From: Oscillospiraceae bacterium
GTDB taxonomy: Bacteria; Bacillota; Clostridia; Oscillospirales; Acutalibacteraceae
Length of the DNA: 14,851 nt
Reading direction: 5' to 3'
Assembly (NCBI GenBank): GCA_021640185.1
Contig: JAJXDX010000014.1
Span: 1 to 14,851 of the forward strand
The notes under the pieces were generated by a model. The model saw only the letters and a list, made by a program, of their open reading frames with translations. It was not told the origin of the DNA and searched no databases. Position numbers and translations under genes: made by a program. Within the stretch, counting starts at the first letter, position 1; each line of letters opens with the position of its first letter. Shown in pieces: positions 1 to 6,875 of this stretch.

Positions 1-591
1 GAACAGCTTATGCCCGGTGACGAACGGCTCGAGATCGACGCGGAAGCCGTCGATGCCGGTATCCAACACGATCTTTTCGGCCCGATCGAAGAACCACGTT
101 TTGAACTCGTCGCTGTACCAGTTGAATTTATAGCCGCCCCAGACCTCCAAAAAGCCCGCGTACCAATCGGGATGCGCCGTGACGAGCGGGCTCTCCTTCA
201 CCGTGCCCCACACGATCAGGTCGAGATAGATGCGGATGTCGCGCTTATGCGCCTCATCGACGAACCATTTGACGACCTTCCAGCTTTCCTCGTAGCTGTC
301 GCAGCCGGTCAGGGCGGGGTCAACCGTATGCGGCCCCATGTTGCTGTAGCCGTTGCCGGACGTGCCTTTATCTTGGATCGGGGTCAGCCACATGGCGTTG
401 ACGCCCATCTCGCGATAATGGTCGAGCACTTTGACGGCGGCGGCGAACGTGCCCTCGTCCGTGGCGCTCTCCACGCGCATCTGCGCCATGATCAGGCCGC
501 CGATCCAGTCCGGATGCCAGCCCTCCATCTGTACTTGGTCATCCGGCCGGTAAGGCGGGATCAGGGCGGAATTGTCGATGTATCCGTTCAT
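1..591 (-). CDS. GH13-like (alpha-amylase superfamily) glycoside hydrolase, C-terminus cut by window edge
   Basis: The reading frame starts at ATG 591 and stays open to base 1, giving 197 residues with no stop, so the gene continues outside the window. A good SD (GGAGG, 600-604) lies 8 nt upstream. Seen: a TIM-barrel start resembling alpha-amylase, with GVNAMWLTPIQD at about residues 63-74, DIRIYLDLIV at 118-127 and DGFRVDLEP at 181-189. Asp186 sits where GH13 enzymes carry the catalytic nucleophile. Known: GH13 enzymes hydrolyse or transfer alpha-glucosidic bonds. Odd: the usual Asn-His after the region-I Asp (D124) is replaced by Trp-Gly, and the His usually four residues after the nucleophile is Phe190. 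No signal peptide is visible, so it is probably cytoplasmic. Only 30 nt separate it from the upstream GH106-like gene, indicating one operon. Substrate is not deducible; superfamily call is fairly secure, subfamily unknown. Confidence 0.8.
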   Translation of the reverse strand, partial: MNGYIDNSALIPPYRPDDQVQMEGWHPDWIGGLIMAQMRVESATDEGTFAAAVKVLDHYREMGVNAMWLTPIQDKGTSGNGYSNMGPHTVDPALTGCDSYEESWKVVKWFVDEAHKRDIRIYLDLIVWGTVKESPLVTAHPDWYAGFLEVWGGYKFNWYSDEFKTWFFDRAEKIVLDTGIDGFRVDLEPFVTGHKLF

Positions 592-599
592 GCTGTGTT

Positions 600-604
600 C
601 CTCC
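600..604 (-). promoter_or_regulatory. Ribosome binding site of the GH13-like gene
   Basis: GGAGG lies 8 nt before ATG 591 and inside the 30-nt gap after the upstream stop codon (622-624). It fixes the start of the partial gene and supports co-translation from a two-gene mRNA. Confidence 0.75.
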
Positions 605-621
605 GTTATCGTTTTTTATCG

Positions 622-3600
622 TCACCGGCCGAGCGGGCGGCACTCTTCGTCATGCGCGCGCCGCCAGACCGCTTCGCCGAAGGTGAACGGGATGGCGTTG
701 TAGTCATCCGTCCACGTATCGTCCTGCCGGATCTGCGGGGAAACGAAATCCTCGAACCCGCGGCGGCCGCGGAAGGTGCTGGGACCGACCATGGCGACCT
801 CGCCGCCGATGTGGTGATGCGGGCCGAGCAGATCGCGGTTATCACCGATCAGGCGCAGCGTGACGGTCACGTCCTTATCCGCCGGGACGGCGGCGGTCAG
901 CTCCGCCTCGTACGGCGGGCGGAAGATCAGCCCATCGCCGTGCGGCGTGCTCCACGCCGCCGCAGCGGCGCGCATCCCGTGCAGCCGCAAAAACAGCCGC
1001 TCTCCCTCACGCCGCCGTACGGTGACGGCGGCGGTCGCGTCACCGCGGTAGAACCACAGCCCCTGCGGGGCAAGATCTTCCGCGGTCTTTGCCGTCGGTG
1101 CGGCCAAAACGAAGCCGTCGCCCGGCACGGCATAGTGCGTGACCTTCCACTGCGGCCGCCCGATCGGGAGCACGTCGAAATCGCCGCGGACATAGAGGCT
1201 GTCCGGCTCCAGCGGGTAGAAGAAGCGGTTGCGTTCCGTTTCGAACACCTCGCCGACGTTGACACCGTTTTCGTTCTTCGGCAGCCGGTAGGTCAGCTCC
1301 ACGGTGTTCTCGCCGGCGTGCAGCTGCCCGGTCACCCGGTATTCGCCGACCTGCCGGTCGATCCACCAGCCGATGCGCGCGCCGGTGATATCGGTGCCGT
1401 TGCAGGCGGCCGCCAGGCAGTCGCGATCCTCGAAGGCGACGGTGACCTCGCCCTGCGGCACGTCACGGCAGGTGAAGGCATAGCGCAGACGGATCTGCCG
1501 CGCACCGGCGCCGTCGGGGCCGTACAGCCGCTCGATGATGCGGCACATCGGTGCCGCAGCAGAGAACGGCGCATCGTCGAACGACAGCTGCGCCCGGTCG
1601 ACCGTCAGGCAGTTCGGTGCGTCCAGCGTAACGGGGCCGAGCGCCGCACGCTCCTCGCCGTGCGTCACGGCGACCGGATACGCCGGTGATGCCGGATCCG
1701 CAGGCACGACGTCCAAGATCATGTCCCCGCCGCCGGCAAGGGTCAGCGGCACGTAGGTATATCCGCCGCCGCAGCGGGCGGGCAGGCGCTCGCCGTCGCG
1801 GTCGTCGCGGCGCACGGCGCACACCGCGCCTTCCAGCCGCAGCAGCAGCTCCCGCTCCTGCGTGAAGGACGTGTTGACCAGCTGCAGCCGCAGCCGTCCG
1901 TCCACGCGGCGGCGGTGCAGCAGCACGCCGGAGGCGAGCGCCGCGCCGGACGGCTCGAGCAGAGCCGTTTCGAACGGGAAGGAGGCGTAGCGCAGGTATT
2001 TTTCGATCGTTTCGCGCCGGGCCTGCAGCGGCATACAGTGCGGATCGGACATCGGCGCGCCCGGCGCGAGCCGATCGACGTGCGCCACCTTGCCGCCCGC
2101 CGCCAGCAGGTCCTCCAGCAGGCGGACCGTCGTCTTTTCCAGCGTTCCGCCGACGGTGAACACCCAGTCGTAAGCGCCGCGGCCAAGGCGCAGGCAGCCG
2201 TCCCCGACGAAGCCGTGCTGCGCGAGCAGCCCCTCGTCACCGATCTCGACATCCACCTGCAGGTCGAGCAGCGTTTCCAGCAGTTGGCGGAACTGTGCCG
2301 AGGTGCGGATGATGTCCCGGCGGTCGCCGGCGGCCTCGCGGTAATCGCCCATCATGTCGACGATCGGCGAGATCACGAGCACGCGGCACAGGCGCTCGCC
2401 CTCGCTCATCAGGCGGTCGTTGCGCTCCATCCATTCCATGAAGGCCGGAAAGACGTCCCACCACGGCTCCTGATACGAGAAGAAAGCGGGGTAGTCGCGC
2501 TTGCGGCGGCCTTCCATACTGTAGGCCGCCAGATGGAAGCACGGCTTGGTGATCCCGAGGGCGGTCTGCCGCCCCCAGATCCATGACAGACGGGCGAAGG
2601 TCACGCCCCAGCCGGCGCAGCCGAACGTTTCGCTGAGCACCTGTCCGCTGCCGAGCTGGCGCGAAACGCTGGCCGTCTGCTTGGCCAGCACCGGGCTGGT
2701 CACGCGGTCGCCCAAATGGTCGATGCCCGGCAATTGCATCAGCGCATAATGCTGCATCACGCCGCCGGAGCTGGAGATCTGATCGCATAGGCCGTCCTCG
2801 CAGGCGAAGTGGCCGGTGAGCGCCAAGCCGTGCGACGCGCACCATGCGGCGATCTGCCCGGTGTAGTTTTGCCGAAACAGCTGCCCCACCAGCTGCCAAA
2901 AGCGACGGCGCGCGGCGGCGTAGCCCTCCCCTTTTTCCGTCAGCAGCCAAAGGTCGTCGAGCAGATCCCTGCCGTAAGCCGCGCGGTAAGCATCGGGCAG
3001 CGCCGCGCTCCACGGATAGCCGCTGCAGTTGAGCTGCGGCTCGTCCGTAAAGGCACCCTGCACCACCGTGCCCAGCGCGTCACCCAGCTCGTCGGCGTAG
3101 CGCTGATAGACCAGTTCGATGAATTTTTTGGTGGTATCCGGATACAGCAGATCGGCATAATGCCGATCGACGCTATAGCCGAAGAACAGGTCGCCCGGCT
3201 GTGCCTCGGCCGGGTCGAGGCGGCGGCAGCCGTCCGCCGTGCGGCGGTATGCCGCCAGCAGATGCCCGGCGGCGGCCGGATCCGTGCCGAACGCCAAGCG
3301 CTTGAAGCAGTATTCCTCGCCCAGCTGCGGGATGCGCCCGGCTGCGAAGCCGCTGGGCCATCCGTCCTCGTCATAAATAAAGATGTGCAGACCCAAACGG
3401 CGGCACTCGTCCACCGCGACGCGGAACGCGTCGAACCATTCCCGCCCCATGTACGGGATGCGCAGCCCGGCGCGGGCGTGGATGACTACGCCGCCGAAGC
3501 GTCCCTGCGCGAACTCCCGCAGCTGGCGGCAGATCTCCACCGCGTCCATATCGTCGTTCCAGCTCCAGAAGCACACCGCCTCGTTCCCGATCTGGAGCGG

Positions 3601-3630
3601 AGCCGCCGTTTTGTTTTCGTTCTTACCCAT
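622..3630 (-). CDS. Putative glycoside hydrolase, GH106-like (alpha-L-rhamnosidase type)
   Basis: The product is 1002 residues, the size usual for GH106-type enzymes. I chose ATG 3630 because GGAGG (3637-3641) stands 6 nt before it; the open frame extends to 3666, but those 12 codons overlap the SD. Seen: an N-terminal barrel-like region with GGVVIHARAG at about 46-55, IYDEDGWPSG at 85-94, FTDEPQ at 194-199, LTGHFACED at 271-279 and SETFGCAGWG at 333-342. The acids E197, E278 and E334 are candidate catalytic or sugar-binding residues (inference). Around residues 690-800 there is a beta-sandwich, galactose-binding-like segment with WWIDRQ and GENTVEL motifs, typical of GH106 and GH2-like accessory domains. 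Known: GH106 enzymes remove terminal alpha-L-rhamnose. No signal peptide is seen, so it should act on imported oligosaccharides. It is first gene of an operon with the GH13-like gene. Exact specificity is unproven. Confidence 0.7.
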   Translation of the reverse strand: MGKNENKTAAPLQIGNEAVCFWSWNDDMDAVEICRQLREFAQGRFGGVVIHARAGLRIPYMGREWFDAFRVAVDECRRLGLHIFIYDEDGWPSGFAAGRIPQLGEEYCFKRLAFGTDPAAAGHLLAAYRRTADGCRRLDPAEAQPGDLFFGYSVDRHYADLLYPDTTKKFIELVYQRYADELGDALGTVVQGAFTDEPQLNCSGYPWSAALPDAYRAAYGRDLLDDLWLLTEKGEGYAAARRRFWQLVGQLFRQNYTGQIAAWCASHGLALTGHFACEDGLCDQISSSGGVMQHYALMQLPGIDHLGDRVTSPVLAKQTASVSRQLGSGQVLSETFGCAGWGVTFARLSWIWGRQTALGITKPCFHLAAYSMEGRRKRDYPAFFSYQEPWWDVFPAFMEWMERNDRLMSEGERLCRVLVISPIVDMMGDYREAAGDRRDIIRTSAQFRQLLETLLDLQVDVEIGDEGLLAQHGFVGDGCLRLGRGAYDWVFTVGGTLEKTTVRLLEDLLAAGGKVAHVDRLAPGAPMSDPHCMPLQARRETIEKYLRYASFPFETALLEPSGAALASGVLLHRRRVDGRLRLQLVNTSFTQERELLLRLEGAVCAVRRDDRDGERLPARCGGGYTYVPLTLAGGGDMILDVVPADPASPAYPVAVTHGEERAALGPVTLDAPNCLTVDRAQLSFDDAPFSAAAPMCRIIERLYGPDGAGARQIRLRYAFTCRDVPQGEVTVAFEDRDCLAAACNGTDITGARIGWWIDRQVGEYRVTGQLHAGENTVELTYRLPKNENGVNVGEVFETERNRFFYPLEPDSLYVRGDFDVLPIGRPQWKVTHYAVPGDGFVLAAPTAKTAEDLAPQGLWFYRGDATAAVTVRRREGERLFLRLHGMRAAAAAWSTPHGDGLIFRPPYEAELTAAVPADKDVTVTLRLIGDNRDLLGPHHHIGGEVAMVGPSTFRGRRGFEDFVSPQIRQDDTWTDDYNAIPFTFGEAVWRRAHDEECRPLGR

Positions 3631-3636
3631 TTTCAT

Positions 3637-3641
3637 CCTCC
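3637..3641 (-). promoter_or_regulatory. Ribosome binding site that decides the GH106-like start
   Basis: GGAGG is 6 nt before ATG 3630 and directly abuts another ATG at 3636. The first has normal spacing and the second has none, so 3630 is the likely start and the upstream codons of the open frame are not translated. Confidence 0.75.
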
Positions 3642-3664
3642 GCCGCACGCGCTTTTTGTGCGGC
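3642..3664 (-). promoter_or_regulatory. Leader hairpin abutting the GH106-like SD
   Basis: Seven-base arms GCCGCAC and GTGCGGC pair around a 9-nt loop. The 3' arm ends directly at the GGAGG SD. The stem could tune access of ribosomes to the operon mRNA; this is inference from position only. Confidence 0.4.
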
Positions 3665-3693
3665 ACATCGCGACCGATGCCGGTCCGCCGTGG

Positions 3694-3706
3694 TTAACCG
3701 CTTTAA
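3694..3706. promoter_or_regulatory. LacI/CcpA-type operator candidate O2, downstream of the minus promoter
   Basis: TTAACCGCTTTAA is an imperfect palindrome with the CGCTTTA half shared with the perfect site at 3891-3902. It lies just downstream of the minus-strand -10, around or after the expected transcription start near 3709, where a bound repressor would block initiation or elongation. Palindromes of this form with a central CG are typical of LacI-family regulators and of catabolite cre sites. Confidence 0.5.
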
Positions 3707-3715
3707 TTCTCTTGC

Positions 3716-3745
3716 ATTATATCACCGACGGGATACGATCGTCAA
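3716..3745 (-). promoter_or_regulatory. Promoter of the glycoside hydrolase operon
   Basis: On the minus strand the -35 TTGACG (3740-3745) and -10 TATAAT (3716-3721) are 18 bp apart, with TG one base before the -10 (extended -10). It would start an mRNA near 3709 with a leader of about 80 nt before ATG 3630. Sigma-A type. Confidence 0.8.
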
Positions 3746-3890
3746 GACCCAAAATGGGGATATTTTCGCAAGTTGTTCGATCGTCTGCCCTTTTTTCGTC
3801 GGATATTCTGAACAGAGTACGGTTTTTCTTTCCGATCTATCGCAGAGACACGGGCACATATCCCATATCCGAGAAATGGACAAAAAATAT

Positions 3891-3902
3891 TAAAGCGCTT
3901 TA
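3891..3902. promoter_or_regulatory. LacI/CcpA-type operator candidate O1, upstream of the plus promoter
   Basis: TAAAGCGCTTTA is a perfect 12-bp palindrome that ends at the base before the -35 hexamer of the solute-binding-protein promoter. Its core AAAGCGCTTT matches the centre of idealised CcpA cre sites and many LacI-family operators. The outer TG/CA of a full cre is absent, so a dedicated LacI-type sugar regulator is as likely as CcpA. Confidence 0.55.
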
Positions 3903-3930
3903 TTGACAAATGGTTTTTGTGTGCTATAAT
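3903..3930 (+). promoter_or_regulatory. Promoter of the solute-binding-protein gene
   Basis: Consensus TTGACA (3903-3908) and TATAAT (3925-3930) with a 16-bp spacer and an extended -10 TG (3922-3923). Transcription should start near 3937, giving a leader of about 85 nt. It is one of the strongest-looking sigma-A promoters in the window, and palindrome O1 touches its -35. Confidence 0.88.
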
Positions 3931-3943
3931 GGTACCTGCAAGC

Positions 3944-3965
3944 GATGCACAGCGGTCTGTGCATC
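3944..3965 (+). promoter_or_regulatory. 5'-leader hairpin of the solute-binding-protein mRNA
   Basis: GATGCACAG and CTGTGCATC form a perfect 9-bp stem with a CGGT tetraloop, starting within about 8 nt of the expected transcript end. It may protect the 5' end of the mRNA, or the 22-bp palindrome may be a DNA operator. It is not followed by a T tract, so it is not an intrinsic terminator. Confidence 0.55.
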
Positions 3966-4006
3966 ACGCGTGCCGGGCGCGACCCGACAGTCGACCATCA
4001 GAACAG

Positions 4007-4012
4007 AAAGGA
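4007..4012 (+). promoter_or_regulatory. Ribosome binding site of the solute-binding-protein gene
   Basis: AAAGGA lies 10 nt before ATG 4023 and only 4 nt before ATG 4017. The better spacing and the basic signal-peptide N-terminus (MKRTSLLR) favour 4023. Confidence 0.6.
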
Positions 4013-4022
4013 ATGAATGCCC

Positions 4023-5642
4023 ATGAAACGCACCTCTCTCCTGCGCATCCTGGCGATCTGCTTCGCCGTGACGCTGCTGTGCACGGGGCTCGTCGCCTGC
4101 GGCGGCGATAAACCGGACAGCACGCCGGACTCCTCGGCCGGCACATCGGACGATCCCGGCTCCTCCGCGATCGGCGACCCGAGCGGCACGCCGACCGATC
4201 CCACCGGCGAAGAGCCGGATCCGACCGACCCCGGCGGCACGAACGCCGCCGGAACGACCGGCAGCGGCGCTTCCGCCGCCACCAAGACCGGCGGCAACAA
4301 AACGACCGCCCCGGCCAAGACGACGGGCAAGACCCAGACGCCCTCGACCGGCAAGCTGGCAAACGACAAGATCGTGGACATGAACGGCTACACCTTCTCG
4401 ATCATGTCGGTGTTCCTGCCCACGAAGCTCTCGAAGAACTCGACGCTGTTCGAGGAGCAACTGTTCCAGCGGATCGATGAGGTACAGAAGCAGTACAACT
4501 GCAAGATCAAGATCATCAACACCCCATATCCGGATCTGGCCACGATCAAAAAGTACGTGCTGGCCAAGCGCAAGTTCGCCGACATCATCGAGCTGGCGCC
4601 CCGCGACATGGTCGCCGCGGCCGAGGCGGGCTATCTGCTGCCGTGGGACGGCGTTTCCCCGCTGGACACGAGCGACCCGCGCTGGATCGCTCAGGGCACG
4701 AGCCTTGGCAACTACAACGGCAAGCAGTACGGCCTGTCGTTCTACCGGCCGCCGGAGGTGCGCGCCTGCATCGTGATCAACAAGACGCTGCTGGCGAACA
4801 ACGGCATCGATCCGAACACGATCTATGACGCCGTGAAAAAGGGCACGTGGACCTTCGACAAGCTGCGTGAGATGGCCGTCGCCTGCACCAAGAGCGACAA
4901 GGGCACCTTCGGCATCATCGGCTATCCCGACTATATGGCCGACGGCCTGATGAAGGCGAACAACGCCCGTCTGGTCACGCGGCAGTCGAACGGCAAGGCG
5001 GTGTTCACCGGCTCCTCTACGGCGGCGGTCACGGCCATGCAGTACCTGTACGATCTGGTCAACACGCAGAAATGCGTATATGTCGCCGGTGCGGCGCTGG
5101 GCACCGATGCGGCGTGGGACACGGTCTATCGCAGCTTCGACCCGGTCAAGAAGTTCCTCGAGGGCAAGTACGCCTTCATGCTGCACGAGTCGTGGACGCT
5201 CAACCAGCAGATCAAGGCCGGTGCGCAGAAGGCCGGGATCGAATACGGCATGGTGCCGTATCCGAAGGGCCCGAACGCCGACAAGTATTACGGCAGCGCA
5301 ATGAACGCGCGTCTGTTCTGCCGCATCAGTTCCAACAAGGACTACGAGAAGTCGGCGATCATCTTCAACGCGCTGGCACGTCCGGCCGACGATATCATCG
5401 ATTATGACGACGATGTTCAGGCCGACTATTTCCAGAGCAACGACAAGCGCAGCATCGAGATGTATAAGCTGCTGCTGGCGAACTCGACCTTCGACATCGG
5501 CGAGGGCGTCAACGAGCTGCTCAATGCCTTCAACGCGCAGACGGCCACCAGCGTCTATGCGCACACGACGACGGTGAAGGCCGGGCTGGAGGCGATGAAC
5601 GGCAAGTACGATGCCGCCATCAACGCGATCTTCAACCGCTGA
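4023..5642 (+). CDS. Extracellular solute-binding lipoprotein of an ABC sugar importer (family 1 type)
   Basis: The product is 539 residues from ATG 4023. Seen: a signal peptide (MKRTSLLR, then a hydrophobic stretch) ending in lipobox LVAC, so Cys26 would be lipidated and the protein anchored outside the membrane. Residues about 27-105 form a low-complexity Gly/Thr/Pro/Asp/Ser linker. The rest is a type I solute-binding fold, with FADIIELAPRDMVAAAEAGYL, GKQYGLSFYRP, IVINKTLLANNGIDP and WTFDKLREMA segments typical of family 1 sugar-binding proteins. Known: such proteins capture oligosaccharides and hand them to an MalF/MalG-type permease pair. No permease or ATPase gene is adjacent; the gene is monocistronic with its own terminator. 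Divergence from the hydrolase operon suggests it captures the same glycan (inference). Ligand unknown. Confidence 0.87.
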   Translation: MKRTSLLRILAICFAVTLLCTGLVACGGDKPDSTPDSSAGTSDDPGSSAIGDPSGTPTDPTGEEPDPTDPGGTNAAGTTGSGASAATKTGGNKTTAPAKTTGKTQTPSTGKLANDKIVDMNGYTFSIMSVFLPTKLSKNSTLFEEQLFQRIDEVQKQYNCKIKIINTPYPDLATIKKYVLAKRKFADIIELAPRDMVAAAEAGYLLPWDGVSPLDTSDPRWIAQGTSLGNYNGKQYGLSFYRPPEVRACIVINKTLLANNGIDPNTIYDAVKKGTWTFDKLREMAVACTKSDKGTFGIIGYPDYMADGLMKANNARLVTRQSNGKAVFTGSSTAAVTAMQYLYDLVNTQKCVYVAGAALGTDAAWDTVYRSFDPVKKFLEGKYAFMLHESWTLNQQIKAGAQKAGIEYGMVPYPKGPNADKYYGSAMNARLFCRISSNKDYEKSAIIFNALARPADDIIDYDDDVQADYFQSNDKRSIEMYKLLLANSTFDIGEGVNELLNAFNAQTATSVYAHTTTVKAGLEAMNGKYDAAINAIFNR

Positions 5643-5664
5643 CCGATCCGCAAAAAGAAACAGA

Positions 5665-5708
5665 GCGGCGCGCTCCGAGGTCTTCCTCGGGGCGCGCCGC
5701 CGTTTTTT
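5665..5708 (+). terminator. Intrinsic terminator after the solute-binding-protein gene
   Basis: A 16-bp stem (5665-5680 with 5685-5700, one G-T wobble) with a TCTT loop is followed by six T (5703-5708). On the other strand it is followed by a looser T-rich run, so it may also end the glycosyltransferase transcript arriving from the right. Confidence 0.92.
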
Positions 5709-5723
5709 GTTTTGAGGGGAAGA

Positions 5724-6680
5724 TCAGTCTTTTTCGTTCTCCGTCCGGTCGCTGATGATATAGCGCGGACGATGCTTGACCTCCAGATAGATCTTGCCGA
5801 TGTATTCACCGATCACGCCGAGCGAGATCAGCTGGATGCCGCCCATGAAGCAGACCACGCAGATCATGCTGGCCCAGCCGAGCGCCGTCACGCCCGCGAA
5901 ATGGGCGATGACCGCCCAGAGGATGCCGATGAAGCTGAGCAGCGACACGAACAGGCCCATGCCTGAAATAATGCGCAGCGGCTTGACGCTGAGGCTGGTG
6001 ATGCCGTTGAAGGCGAGCGCGAGCATCTTGCTGAGCGGATAGTGGCTCTTGCCGGCCTGCCGCTCGTGCCGGGTGTAATACACGCTGGTGCTGGAAAAGC
6101 CGACGAGCGGGATCATCCCGCGCAGGAACAGGTTGACCTCCTTGAACCCGGCGAGCTCCTGCAGCACGCGCGACGAGATCAGGCGATAATCGGCGTGGTC
6201 GTACACGACCTCGGCGCCCATCAGGCGCAGCAGCTTGTAAAAGCCGCGGGCAGTGGAGCGCTTGAAGAACGTGTCGGTGTCGCGTTTATCGCGCACGCCG
6301 TACACGATCTCGTTGCCTTCGCGGTATTTTTTGACCATCTCTTCCATCGCGCGGATGTCATCCTGCCCGTCGCAATCGATGGAGATCGTGATCTGGCAGC
6401 GATCCTTCGCCTCCATCAGCCCGGCCAGCACCGCGTTCTGGTGGCCGCGGTTGCGGCTTTGCCGGATGCCGATGAACGCTTCGTTCTGCCGCGCCAGATC
6501 GCTGACGATCGACCACGTCCGGTCACGGCTGCCGTCATCGACGAACATGATCCGGCTATCGGCCGCGATCAGCTTTTGCTCCTTCATGCGCGCCAGCTCT
6601 TCCAAAAACTGCGGCGCCGTGATCGGCAGCACTTCTTCTTCGTTATAGCAAGGAATGATCACATACAATGTGGGATCCAT
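5724..6680 (-). CDS. Family 2 glycosyltransferase, polyprenyl-phosphate sugar transferase type (DPM1/GtrB-like)
   Basis: 318 residues from ATG 6680, with GAGGTG 5 nt upstream; the open frame extends to 6857 but without an SD. Seen: GT-A fold motifs YVIIPCYNEEEVLP (6-19), MFVDDGSRDRT (45-55), RNRGHQNAVLAG (76-87) and the nucleotide/metal site DCDGQDD (102-108, in the place of the usual DADLQDP). HADYRLIS (162-169) and RQAGKSHYPLSKM (207-219) are also family hallmarks. Two membrane helices follow at about 236-260 and 266-290. Known: this group moves a sugar from a nucleotide donor to undecaprenyl phosphate on the cytoplasmic membrane face, for wall or surface polymer decoration. Typical partners (a GtrA flippase and a third glycosyltransferase) are not in view. 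Family certain, donor sugar unknown. Confidence 0.92.
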   Translation of the reverse strand: MDPTLYVIIPCYNEEEVLPITAPQFLEELARMKEQKLIAADSRIMFVDDGSRDRTWSIVSDLARQNEAFIGIRQSRNRGHQNAVLAGLMEAKDRCQITISIDCDGQDDIRAMEEMVKKYREGNEIVYGVRDKRDTDTFFKRSTARGFYKLLRLMGAEVVYDHADYRLISSRVLQELAGFKEVNLFLRGMIPLVGFSSTSVYYTRHERQAGKSHYPLSKMLALAFNGITSLSVKPLRIISGMGLFVSLLSFIGILWAVIAHFAGVTALGWASMICVVCFMGGIQLISLGVIGEYIGKIYLEVKHRPRYIISDRTENEKD

Positions 6681-6798
6681 GTCAGCACCTCGTTTTTTTG
6701 GGGAGAAGCGGTCAGCTCGACCCCGGTCTTGGCGGTTCGGTACAAAGCAGCAAAAAAGGAAAGACGCTGCCCGTATGCGATATACGCCCATCTGTTTT

Positions 6799-6827
6799 AT
6801 TATAGCAAACTTTTGGGCAAGATGCAA
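6799..6827 (-). promoter_or_regulatory. Promoter of the glycosyltransferase gene
   Basis: Minus-strand -35 TTGCAT (6822-6827) and -10 TATAAT (6799-6804) with an ideal 17-bp spacer. The start would be near 6791, leaving a leader of about 110 nt before ATG 6680. A pyrimidine-rich run and an A7 stretch lie in that leader. Confidence 0.78.
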
Positions 6828-6875
6828 GCGATTTGTACCAAGGCGATCTGGCTCCACCGCACGATACGCGCAAAC

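Larger units (their letters stand above)
3667..4022. other. Divergent intergenic regulatory region
   Basis: About 390 bases lie between the starts at 3630 (minus) and 4023 (plus). The stretch is clearly more AT-rich than the flanking genes in its middle (roughly 3700-3930). It holds a promoter on each strand, two related palindromes of LacI/CcpA type, and a leader hairpin on each transcript. No protein-coding frame here is convincing. Confidence 0.8.

Noticed and set aside
10..1689. 559-residue plus-strand open frame opposite the glycoside hydrolases
   Set aside because: It is antisense to two well-supported genes, crosses their junction, has Arg/Ala/Val-rich low-information composition and no family motif. 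High GC content creates such frames.
3631..3666. Upstream start (GTG 3666 or ATG 3636) for the GH106-like gene
   Set aside because: GTG 3666 has no SD. ATG 3636 abuts GGAGG with no spacing. ATG 3630 has correct spacing.
3924..5564. 546-residue minus-strand open frame opposite the solute-binding protein
   Set aside because: The plus-strand gene has a promoter, SD, signal peptide, lipobox and terminator. The antisense frame is a composition shadow and would overlap the plus promoter.
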